Below are positions 11,640 through 21,762 of a DNA stretch of 64,000 nucleotides, piece by piece. Position numbers and translations under genes: made by a program. Source of the DNA: Owenia fusiformis (lineage: Eukaryota; Annelida; Polychaeta; Sabellida; Oweniidae); contig CAIIXF020000009.1 of NCBI GenBank assembly GCA_903813345.2, positions 37,007,759-37,071,758 on the forward strand, written 5' to 3'. The notes under the pieces are model-generated. The model saw only the letters and a list, made by a program, of their open reading frames with translations, did not search any database and was not told the origin of the DNA. Positions within the stretch are counted from its first letter, which is position 1, and each line of letters begins with the position of its first letter.

Positions 11640-13340
11640 AAATCTTTTAAATCCATTCATTATCTCAAAGAAAAGTGTAGACAGGCCAGACAGACAGACT
11701 GGACAGGCCAATCAAAATTTGGTTTCCAAATTCGGATTCCTGAGAAATTTCTACCCTTATTTTATAACTCACACGTTATATTTGGAGAACTTTTTGTTTT
11801 GACCTACTTTCCTGATACAATATCTCAAAATCAGTTCAAAATACTCTCTGACGGCAAAAGGCTAACCCTTTAAACATACTCTTTGCTATCTGTATAGCAA
11901 ATTTCGAAGAATATTATTAAAGTGCAGTGCAAGAATCCTAAAAATAAGGAAAAACTATGAATTTGACCTAGATTTTGACGAAGGCCTTTTAGTGTTCAAA
12001 TTTTGAAGAAAAGTATATTTTGAGGTCCGACTTTCATTAAGTTGGCTGTGGAGTAGGTAGCTGAGGAAGAAGCTGGTATTTTTCAATTCAAACTGGCACC
12101 ATTGACTTAACATGAGGATATCATCATATTGATTTTTTGCGATTTCAAAATGCCATAACTCCCGAACCGGATTGCTATTTGGTTTGCAGATTCTGATTTC
12201 TGAGAAAATTCTACCCTTATTTCATAATTCATATGTTAAATGTGGAGAATTTTTTTGACCTATTTTCCGGATACGATATCTCAAAAGTGGGTCAAAATAT
12301 TCCCTGACGGCAAAAGGCTCACACTATTAGCATACTGTTTGCTAACTGAATACTAAATTTCGAAGAATTCTATTAAAGTGTAGTGCCAGTACAAATTAGG
12401 AAAAACTATGAATTTGACCTAGATTTTGACCTAGGCCTTTTAGAGTCCAAATTTTGAAGGAAGGTAGATTTTGAGGACGGCTTCTATTGTAGGCTTTTAT
12501 TAAGTTGGCTACATCCAAGCTGTATCTAGTGTTGTTACAATTGATAATTTTCTCAAGCCCCACTGACTTAACACGGGATACCAAAATAGCGATTTTTGGG
12601 ATTTCAAAATAATAACTTCCGTACCAGATTCGGATTCCTTGGAAAATTCTACACCTATTTCATAACTCATACGTTGAATTCCGAGAATTTTTTAGTGTGA
12701 CCTACTTTTCGGATACCATATCTCAAAAATGGTAAGTGTGATCACAAACAATTTGCATGAAGGGATTAGCTTTTTTCCAAAGAACATGACTGAAAAAACC
12801 CAGAGCAAAAATATTGTAGGACGACTGAGAAAATTGAAAAGAATGACAAAGTACTGGATTTGACCTAGTTCTTCACCTTTGACCTAGATTAAACCTGATT
12901 AGACCTGGACTTGGACCTGGAAATGGACTGGACTGGTATTTTTTCAATATTTTCTTCACTTCCTTTGACTTTCTATAAGGCTATCATCAGATCGATTTTT
13001 CTCGAAATTTCAAAATGGCATTACTTTCGAACCGGAAGTCGAATCGAAATTGGGTTTGCAGATTCGGATTCCTGGGGAAATTCTACACCTATTTCATAAC
13101 TCATATGTTGATTTCTGAGAATTTTATATCGTGACCTACTTTTTGGACGTCATATCTCAAAAACAGTAAGAGTAATCAAAAACGATTTGCCTCTCGGAAT
13201 TAGCTTTCTTTTCAAGGAACATAATGAAAAAAAACGGAGCGAAAATATTGAAAGATGACCGAGAAAATTGAAAAAATGACAAAGTACTGGATTTGACCTA
13301 GTTCTTGACCTTTGGCCTATATATAAATTTGACCCCATTT
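11640..13340. repeat. Diverged ~440-bp tandem repeat, four copies
   Basis: Four copies are anchored by TTCATAACTCATACGTT-like strings at about 11759, 12220, 12659 and 13093, spaced 461, 439 and 434 bases. Each is followed by GACCTACTTT, a GATAC-ATATCTCAAAA block and then GACCTAGATTTGACC-rich sequence. Divergence between copies is substantial, so the array is old. It lies inside the 4.8-kb transposon. Open frames here are incidental. Confidence 0.75.
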
Positions 13341-14243
13341 CTTACCAACTAGATACTGTACCTTAATTGACCATAGAATTGTCTTGAATAGATACCTTAT
13401 AGTTGTTGAGAAAACGTGACCAGTAAAAGAACAAGAATAAGAATAAACAAAAGAGGCAAAAACAATAGACTAATAAAGTCAATCGAACTTGGGAGATATT
13501 TAGCTACCAATCAACCTATGAACATACTTTCTCAAAGATGTTCCCCTTCACCAATGCAATGCAATCATTTTTCACAATGTTTAATGCATTACTTAAGGAA
13601 TGCCCAAACTTGCTGTTATTTTCGCCATTCCCAGGTGTGATGTCACACAATACATGCATATAGATTCCTTGAAGCAGATTCAATAAAGCACGGTCTTGCC
13701 TATATGGAGAAATGATGAACGTTCATTATTGGCTATGCTGCATTCTGATTGGTTTAGAAATTCAAATAGAGCACGGTCATGTTTGAATATTCTTTATTTT
13801 GATATATCAATGAGTTATTGAACTGAAAACTGAACTCTCTTAAGATGAGTGTTGATAATGTTATTTCCCCGTTTAGAAAAACAATTGGTTTCAACTCATT
13901 TTGGTCATCCAAATTCAGTATCTATTAAGTCACTTTATCCACTATATTCAACTTCTAAAATAATCAACGGAACCATTCGGAATACTTTTATTTTAGAAAG
14001 TTAATAAACATAGTTTAGCCAAATTTATAGGTGGGGGACAAAGTGAGTTTTAAAGTAATTACCTCCACATAGCCTTTGCCCAAGTCGGTCTCTTTTACTT
14101 ATTTTGATTTCTATTATTAATAATTCAAGATCAGATAAGTAAATAGATATCGACTTGGGCAAGGCTAACCTCAACAGGGTAATGGGAGTCTCTTGATGTG
14201 GAGTTGTAGTGTGGTGGTCTCATTAATGGAGACCTTGGCCCCT

Positions 14244-14777
14244 TCACTCTGGAGGTCCTTTATTTTCTGTACCGTCCGTTATCCCAAAATGGTGGGACCT
14301 ATACTCAAATCCCCCGACTTCCTCTCTGAGATATCGTTTATGCACTTTAAGGTCCTGTGTGAGGTGCCGTCTCATTTCATGTTCTATAACACGTTCGATT
14401 TGATTATCCCCGGTGTTGCAGTAGCAGCACTTAAACATATGCGGTAACATATGATGCCGTTCAAAAAAAGAAATAACACATATACATTTCTTTGTTTGAT
14501 TATCAATAGCTAAACATAACCGTTTCGGTAACAAGTGTGTTCAAATGCATGACCGTTGTCGTATTATCATCAATTCGTTTCTGTAACCAAAGCGAGGGAT
14601 TAAATGGGCGTTCCTGTCATCCTACAAACTATTTCGATTAAAATCACTTGGTTATCCAGAAAGATATGCTGCTTATCCATATTTTGGCCGAAAAGATCTG
14701 GATGACTCGTGCTGTATCTCGAGATATCAAGGAAAACGAAAATTCTTACCGATTTCTTCAGCCGGAACAGCAGCCAT
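14244..14777 (-). CDS. Transposon-borne C2H2 zinc-finger ORF, 97 aa, two exons
   Basis: The first exon runs from the ATG in the right TIR (14777) to 14750 and encodes MAAVPAEEI plus one base. It ends at GTAAGA. The acceptor at 14511-14510 (TATGTTTAG|CT) restores the frame of the open reading from 14509 to the stop at 14244, giving 97 aa. Residues 37-58 fit a C2H2 finger: C37-x2-C40, 12 residues, H53-x4-H58, in the context FKCCYCNTG and EHEMRRH. Residues 59-85 are basic and aromatic (LTQDLKVHKRYLREEV). A DNA-binding part of a transposon protein is a reasonable inference. The ORF may continue through a further donor near its end, but no later exon was recognised. Confidence 0.5.
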
Positions 14778-14989
14778 TTTGTTACCAAAACGATTCGTTT
14801 TGGTAACCAGCGTAATCGAGCGGATCACCAGTGATTCATTCACACGTCTCAACACTAATCACGTTTGGCTCACAGTTACGATTTGACAAATATTGTACCT
14901 ATATATGTCCGCCATATTATAGTAATACTTTTTAATGTAACGGAAACTATACAGTTATCGTATCGATTACCCCACTGTGACTAGTCGTG

Positions 14990-15660
14990 CAATAACGCAG
15001 ATGCGAGTAGGTAGTTATCAGTTTTACCAACAGGTGGCTCATTCGGGTCAGATAGCATGGCGGGTATAGTAGAAAGTTCCCTTTAAAGAGAGAATCAGAG
15101 ATAGCGAGCAGGCTAAACAAAAAATTGTTTCAATTTTAGAATATTTTTGGCTCATGCCATTCCTTGTAATGTCTATTTTCTAAAAATCACAAAAGTGCAT
15201 ACTTTACTCAAGGAAAACAAAAGATTTTTACAATAATGTATTATTTTTCTATAAGAATGGTTACCATTCTTATTATTTGGGAGAATTTAAACATTTGTCA
15301 CCCATTTTTGCACTTTGAATCATTAATAACTTCACCAATTTATAACATATTGTGAATCTTTTGGGAGATATTGTATTTGATATTGTAAGGAATAGATTGG
15401 TAGGTCAATTATGCACGTTGCATGTAATTTTGTCACCCCCTATAGATCTGATTCTACCTTTAACTTAAATTACATCTGTTTTAGTGGTTCAATTTTTATA
15501 TAACCCTTATGTATCTAATAGTTATGCAAATCAAAATATGTCCAGTAAAAGAAAATATTATCTGCCCAATACAAGAAAATATATTTCACTTTTTGTGATT
15601 TTATAACATGGGTTCTATGGGGAATCAACCCGAACTAGAAGTCACATTTTCAAAAAAAAT
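14990..15660 (-). repeat. Right arm of the large inverted repeat
   Basis: Reverse-complement partner of 9355-9655, with an additional segment of about 400 bases between the AACGCAGATGCGAGTAG block and the CTAATAGTTATGCAAATC block. On the inner side, at 14915-14907, an ATGGCGGAC string reads on the minus strand, resembling the start motifs of the neighbouring elements. Confidence 0.65.
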
Positions 15661-15800
15661 TAAATTTTCAAAGTTGAGAAACAATTTTCGAAACGATATT
15701 TCTAAATGTACTTTTACATGTAGATTTCAAATATGACATCACTTTGACTGAATTTTGAATATTTGATGATGTAAATCAAGATTATCTCTAATAATAATAA

Positions 15801-15937
15801 TAGGGAGTTTAAGCTTGCAATGTTTTTCACAACCTAAACGTGAACGGAAAATATTTAAGCGATGCATTTGTATGGGTGATTGAGCATACGCATTAAAGGT
15901 TGGCGTTTCGATTTTATATGCAAGCTTAAACTCCCTA
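15801..15937. mobile_element. ~137-bp MITE with AGGGAGTTTAAGCTTGCA termini
   Basis: The left end TAGGGAGTTTAAGCTTGCA is mirrored by TGCAAGCTTAAACTCCCTA on the right, giving TIRs of 19 bases around about 100 bases of non-coding sequence. AAT flanks the ends if the element starts at AGGGAG, so a 3-bp or TA duplication is possible. Superfamily not assigned. Confidence 0.6.
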
Positions 15938-17497
15938 ATATGATCTTCGGGTATTATTGCCCACTCTCAATTAGCTTCTCCGGGTATCTAATGATTTTTG
16001 AACCTTTTTACTCAGGTCAGGCACACACAAGGGGAGAACAAATTCTTAGAGGACCATGATTCTACATAAACACGTGCAAGTTCTCTAAAGACGTGTAGCT
16101 TGATCTTCCAATATCGGTATTTTAGAATTACTAGTGACTCGATGAAGTTAAACTCAGCCAGGAGACGCATCCGTTGCACATGCTTGCATAGAGAGCTCTG
16201 ATCTGTAAAAATCACCAATTAGTTTTTCAAGAGCTTAATATGCCTTTATAGACTAACTGAGTCATCTTTTGCTTGAAAGAATATCCATCGATTTATATTT
16301 TCATTGAAAACAAGTGTTACGGGTGACATGTTGAATATGTGGCTGATAGCGTTATGGCCGCTAAACCCGCTGGTGTCGATGTTTCTATATGTGATTTAGA
16401 TAAATTCTGCGAATAAAAAAGTTGAATACGTGAATATCTATCGAACAAATGGATTCATTTCGTACACAAGTGGAGTTAATCAGTCTTAAATATCATGTAT
16501 AAAATATAAAGTGAGATATCTTGTGGCACTAACATGGTGGTTTACTTCTCAAAATGGTTCATTAGGCACTCTCGTTTTTCATATTGTTTTCAAGAAGTAG
16601 AGATCCTGTCCCCGAAACATGTCTCGATTGCAAAAAATAAATTGTGCAAATTGCCAAAGCCGGACATTTACAATTCTTTTAACCTTAATAACAGTGAATA
16701 ATCAATAATTTTGAAGGCTCACTTATCTGCAGAGATGTTAGCTTAAAGGCCCTATGATTACCATAGTAACCCTAACTTTGTCAAAACTAAGTTGATTGTC
16801 AGTAACCTTTTATAGAATAAGGTCAGATATACGTTACTTGTGTTGTAAAGGTTTTATGAAGAAAAAAGCTAGAAAACAAAAGTTGTAGCAAAATAAGAAA
16901 TATTTATTGAATTTATAACGTGAATAAATAACGTGAACAGAGACGGCAATATTCACGTACACGTGCGTCTTGAAAACCGTCTTGTCCAAACGAGATGTTT
17001 TTAAAGCCAATATCAACCCCGTTCATTGTATATTTGTACACCTGTCCCTTTTAGCCATGTCGTTTATGTACAAATGCGAAAACTTATATTGACAATAGGA
17101 GTGACACCACCAATGTCATCATCCTAGGATCAACTAAATATACTCTACCTCACATAATCACTGACGATGGTTCGGGGAAGCTTAGACACTAGACTTTGTC
17201 TCCCAGGTCCCGCCAACGAGACCACTCACCACTTCACACAGATTACATGATGACTTGTGTGTGTTCATAATTGGTGATGTCTCAAGACATGGTCTGAGTC
17301 ACCAACCCCCACATTGTAGTTTAACTAGACTCTGCACGCAGGGTATCCTCGAACTAATGACTGCAAAATACAGCTCAGCCTGATTGTTCAGGTGGGTCGA
17401 GGACGTGTTCAAGAAACCTTTAGGTTGAGTAATTAAATGTTGAGTTTGTATATTCATATTTACACAAGCTCACACCGGAATAGCCTGACAACGGTAA
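15938..17497. other. No gene recognised
   Basis: AT-rich intergenic sequence. Short open frames at 16012-16218 and 16834-17016 on the minus strand show no recognisable motif. A CTAGACTCTGCACGCAGGGT string at 17326 recurs near 18963 (inverted) and near 21333, marking an unidentified short repeat family. Confidence 0.5.
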
Positions 17498-17850
17498 AGT
17501 CAGATACCGTTGTCACAAATGACGGACATACATCGCTTCAATTGGATTTTCATGAACTGTATGTTTAATAGAGCGACTAGATTAAATTCCTTTGGTACAG
17601 CAATCACTCAGTGTTTTTCTACTGATTATATAGTTAAATATGTTCTACCATCGAAACGAAGGCTTTAATTTTACCGATCGGAATATGACACAGGACAACG
17701 GATACTGTATAAATGACAACGGTAGGTGTGGGTCAAATGTGATGTAAAATCGCGATTCACGACCCATTTGATAGAAATTGGGATTTCATATAAATACATC
17801 ATCACACGAGCTGAACACACGTCCGCCATTTGTGACAATGGTATCTGACT
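17498..17850. mobile_element. 353-bp MITE with 3-bp TSD (TAA)
   Basis: The left end AGTCAGATACCGTTGTCACA and the right end TGTGACAATGGTATCTGACT are inverted repeats that continue into ATGACGGAC and (minus strand) ATGGCGGAC. TAA flanks both sides (17495-17497 and 17851-17853). A 3-bp TAA duplication fits PIF/Harbinger (TWA). It encodes no recognisable protein. Confidence 0.65.
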
Positions 17851-18107
17851 TAATGTCAGATATTTGAACAAATATTTTTTATTGATAAATGAAAATGTAT
17901 GAAATGATATATAAGGACGATAACATATTTTTACACGGGGCCTTTAACGAAAGAGAAATACGACTCTGGGTATGAGTTGGTCATTCAGATCAACATGGTT
18001 GGAAATAATTTTCTCAGATCGCTACCTTGAGACCATTGATGATGATTGAAATCAAAGCAAATATAACGCTATATTTAATTAAAATGCGTGATAAATCATT
18101 ACAAGTA

Positions 18108-18757
18108 CACTCCCCTCCATAAGTTTGACGACGTGATATAACGCCTCTTCATGTTTGAATTTTTATTTACATATTCAGCAATGAAAATACTTATGATAAA
18201 GGTGGAAATGTAAATTGACTTCATTTCCAATGCCTCTAAATTTTCCCAATTTTTTCTCAATTACAACAGGTCGAAAATTGATGACGAATTTGATGAATTT
18301 TTGAAAATTGTCATAATGTAAACCAATGGGAAATGGTGAGTTCGGGACAAATAAGATTTCTGGATATCTATTCAGTAAATGCTTCACCAAAGATATTTTT
18401 ATATAGAAGATTGAATTGTCTAACTTTTTTACACGCTAAAAGTTAAGTTAACTTTGTGAACATTAAAGTTACAGAGCTTCAAAATCATCTTTGAAAATCA
18501 TTTTTCGTCCCCTTTGTTATTTCAATGGAGAGGTTTCTTGAAAAATAATTTTGACATTGGAGACCTATAACTTTGTTGAACGTGAAGAAAAATATCATGT
18601 TTTTTAACAAAGTTTAAAAATTCAATCTTCTAGCTACCTAACTTGTATTTTTGGGAGAACTCGGATAGATGGATATTCTGTCATATGACTTGCGACAAAC
18701 CTAACGTAATTCAATGGGGGAGTTATATTAGGGTTGCCAAACTTATGGTGGGAAGTG
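18108..18757. mobile_element. Foldback element, TA target, CACTCCCCTCCATAAGTTTG ends
   Basis: The two halves are inverted copies: the left contains CTCAATTACAACAGGTCG, while right-half strings such as GACTTGCGACAAACC pair with the neighbouring copy. TA lies at both ends (18106-18107, 18758-18759). It is non-coding and probably a Tc1/mariner-type MITE. Confidence 0.7.
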
Positions 18758-19218
18758 TACATCTGTAGATTCCAAAATCTTGTCAAAACAGAAGTCACTG
18801 GTGATTCTAGTGATAAGACACATAATTTACGGGATATTTTAAGAGTTTGTAGCTTTGGAAAAATCTCATAGGAAAATACTATTATTATTCCCTGTTGTAT
18901 TTTATCTGCAATATAATCACGTTTTATAGGAAAGCCGGGTAGGAAAATAGTAATGTTATGTGTAACCCTGCACGCAGAGTCTAGGCTTGAAGCTCTCTTT
19001 TAAGAAGCGAAGTCGAACGAATGTATATAGAATGATATGTGATCCCGGGTATGTGATTCACTAAGTGACCGGAATAAACATATAATATTTGTCTTCCTCT
19101 GTTTTATCACGAATCATATGCTCAAAAAGAGAATTTATAAAACGTAAAACGTTGAAAGATCATGTTTTAGTTGATATCGTTGGCAATCAGAAGCATATCT
19201 CCCATCAACCTACATGTA

Positions 19219-20096
19219 CACTCCCCTCCATAAGTTTGGCAACCTTTTTCCCCCATTGAACTACGTGTTAAAGCCTCTTTACCTTTGAATTTTTATTTAC
19301 TTAACCTGCGATGAAAATACTTATACTATTGATGGAAACGTAATTTGACTTTAATTCCACTACCTCCAAATTTTCTCAATTTTTTCCTCAATTACAAAAG
19401 GTCGAAAATTGATGATAAATTTGAAGAATTTTTGAAAATCGACATTCCCATGTTAACCAATGGGAAATGGTAGGTTTGCCGCAAGTCATTTGACAGAATA
19501 TCCATCCATCCGAGTCCTTGCAAAAATACGAATTAGGCAGGCAATTGAATTTGCTAACTTTATTTTAACAAAAAAATTGATATGTTTCTTCAGGTTCAAC
19601 AAAGTTATAGGGCTTTAAAGTCAAAATTGTTTTTCAAAAAACCTCTCCCATTGAAATAACACAGGAGGCGAAAAATTATTTTCAAAAATGACTTTGAAGC
19701 GCTGTAACTTTAATATTCATCAAATAAACTAAACACTTAGTGTTCAAAAAAGTTAGACAATTCAATTTTCTATATAAAAATATTTTTTGCTGAATCTTTT
19801 ACTGAAAGGATATCCTGATTTCTGATTTGCCCCGAACCCTCCATTTCCCATTGGATTACATGGGAATGACAAATTTCAAAAATTCATCAAATTTATCATC
19901 AATTTTCGACCTATTGTAATTGAGGAAAAAAATTGAGAAAATTTGGTCGTATTGGAAATAAAGTCAAGTTACGTTTCCATCAATATTAAAATAAGTTATT
20001 TCATCGCCGGTTAAGTAAATAAAAATTCAAACGTAAAGAGGCTTTAACACGTAGTTCAATGGGGAAAAAAGGTTGCCAAACTTATGGAGGGGAGTG
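19219..20096. mobile_element. Second foldback element of the same family
   Basis: It starts CACTCCCCTCCATAAGTTTG with TA at 19217-19218 and ends CAAACTTATGGAGGGGAGTG with TA at 20097-20098. The arms are about 400 bases each and pair through GGTCGAAAATTGATGATAAA on the left and its complement near 19885-19915. It is more symmetrical than the copy at 18108-18757, about 1 kb upstream. A lone terminus of the same family lies at 35538-35564. Confidence 0.8.
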
Positions 20097-20199
20097 TACT
20101 CTTACTGTAGAGGCTAATTATCATTAAGTGATACTAATTGTGATGCTAATAATCATGTGTAATAAACAGGATGTTTTTGATTCAGCATCCTCCTAGGCA

Positions 20200-21210
20200 G
20201 GTGTCCAGAATCCGTACCCCCAGAAGATATTAGATGGACCATTGTTTCTATGTCACCACCAAAAAGTGGTGACATATTTGGGTGGTCTCCGTTTTTTTGT
20301 GACGGCGGTTGGTGATCGGCGGTCGGCGGTTGGTGGTTGGCGTCTGTAACAATTCTTAAAACTTCCAATAACTTAACAAATACTGTTTAGACTGACTTAA
20401 TTTTTTTTCAAAATCATCTACAAGTTTTCAGAAGTTCAAATCTGATTTTATTTTTAAGATTTGACATTCGGTGACCTTTCCAAGGTAAAAAAAGGTCAAA
20501 AAGGTATTTTTCAACTTGCTTCAAATTGACCATTTTTTCAAAATCATCTAGAAATTCTCAAAACTTCAAATCTGACTATAGATTTGACCTTCAATGACAT
20601 TATATTCTCAAGGTCAAAAAAATATTTGACCTTCTCAAAGTCAAAAAGGTCTCTTTTCAACTTCCTTCAAATTGACCAAATTTTTTTCAAAACCATCTAC
20701 AAGTTCTCAGAAGTTCAAATCTGACTTTAGATTTGAGATTTCCCCTTCGATGACCTTCTCACTGTCTTTTTCAAAATCATCTATTTTAAGATTTGACCTT
20801 CGGTGACCTTTCCAAGGTCAAAAAAGGTCAAAAAGGTATTTTTCAACTTGCTTCAAATTGACCAATTTTTTTTCAAATCATCTACAAGTTATCAGAAGTT
20901 CAAATCTGACTTTAGATTTGAGATTTGACCTTCATTGGCCTTCTCAAGGTCAAAAAAGGATCAAAAAGGTATTTTTCAACTTGCTTCAAATTGACCTTTT
21001 TTTCAAAATCATCTAGAAATTCTCAAAACTTCAAATCTGACTATAGATTTGACCTTCAATGACATTCTCGAGGTCAAAAAAAGAAGTTCAAGAAGTTCTT
21101 CTCACTGTCTTTTTTTCAACTTGCTTCAAATTGACCAATTGAAATTCAAATCTGACTTAAGACTGAACTAACAATATTGTGAGCAACTAGGTGGTGACAT
21201 TTTGTCATGT
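20200..21210. repeat. Degenerate ~130-bp tandem repeat bounded by GGTGGTGACAT motifs
   Basis: About six diverged copies contain TTTCAAAATCATCTACAAG, AGAAGTTCAAATCTGACTT, GATTTGACCTTCGGTGACCT and TTTTTCAACTTGCTTCAAAT. The block is bordered by TGTCACCACC near 20250 and GGTGGTGACATTTTG near 21190. A shorter piece in opposite orientation lies at 42421-42680, so this is a dispersed family with internal tandem amplification. Confidence 0.7.
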
Positions 21211-21439
21211 TAATTCCTTGCTTCCTTTAACTTCCACTTAATGTCATGATCAGGTTACCCTTTCCATCCGTCGGGGCATTCGTTGGACTTTACTTCTTAA
21301 AAAAGAGCTTCGTTTTCGGTAGTAGTAACTAGACTTTGCACGCAGGGTATGATCAGTTCTTTTGCACATATGTACATTAGTCAATGCGTAACATTATGTC
21401 AAAGTGTGAAATGTCAATCTCTGTCCATTTTTATTTGAT

Positions 21440-21762
21440 GACTATTCAGGACATGCTCCAAAAATGTGCTTTCTTGGCGCTGTTCATCTGCCAAGTGCTG
21501 CACAGAACTTTTGTATAGTTCAGTGTTAACTGTTAACAACTTTTCCCGTGTCATCTTTGAGAGAGCAACCCAAGGTTTTGTAGCTTACAATGGCTTTCCA
21601 AGCCCTAGATCTGGGGGGAGGCTGTACCCCAAAAAAACATTATTCTTTGAACTGACATTGGCATTTAGGAGAAAATGGGCCTCATCTGAAAACCAAAGAT
21701 CATTGCGCGCAGAATCCAAGCTTGTCTTCCGGCGCCAAGAGCACATTTGGAGCTTGTCCTGA
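21440..21762 (-). pseudogene. Tc1/mariner-type transposase fragment
   Basis: On the minus strand, about 100 codons read LWFSDEAHFLLNANV, SSKNNVFLG, then KPL-stop-ATKPWVALSK. The SDEAHF-LN-V-N-N-WG context is characteristic of the region around the first catalytic aspartate of DDE transposases in the Tc1/mariner group. Only this central segment remains: there is an in-frame TAA after GKPL, no N-terminal helix-turn-helix, and no second or third catalytic block. It is a different family from the mariner relics at 27 and 46 kb, which keep only the C-terminal half. Confidence 0.7.

Larger units (their letters stand above)
10059..14833. mobile_element. 4.8-kb TIR transposon with 5-bp TSD (ATTCA)
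   Basis: The ends are long inverted repeats of roughly 250 bases (10059-10320 and about 14570-14833) starting CACTGGTGATCCGCTCG. ATTCA is duplicated at 10054-10058 and 14834-14838. Each TIR holds a 27-base palindrome (GTTACCAAAACGA, central A, TCGTTTTGGTAAC) followed by ATGGCTGCTGTTCC. On the right this ATG exon ends at a good donor (ATCG|GTAAGA); on the left the donor is weaker (AACG|GTTAG). The interior carries a broken Harbinger-like MITE, a four-copy tandem repeat and a zinc-finger exon. No transposase core was recognised, so it is probably a decayed or non-autonomous copy. Confidence 0.85.

Noticed and set aside
21466-21762. A 98-codon plus-strand open frame
   Set aside because: It is the shadow of the minus-strand transposase fragment, whose SDEAHF motif identifies the true strand.
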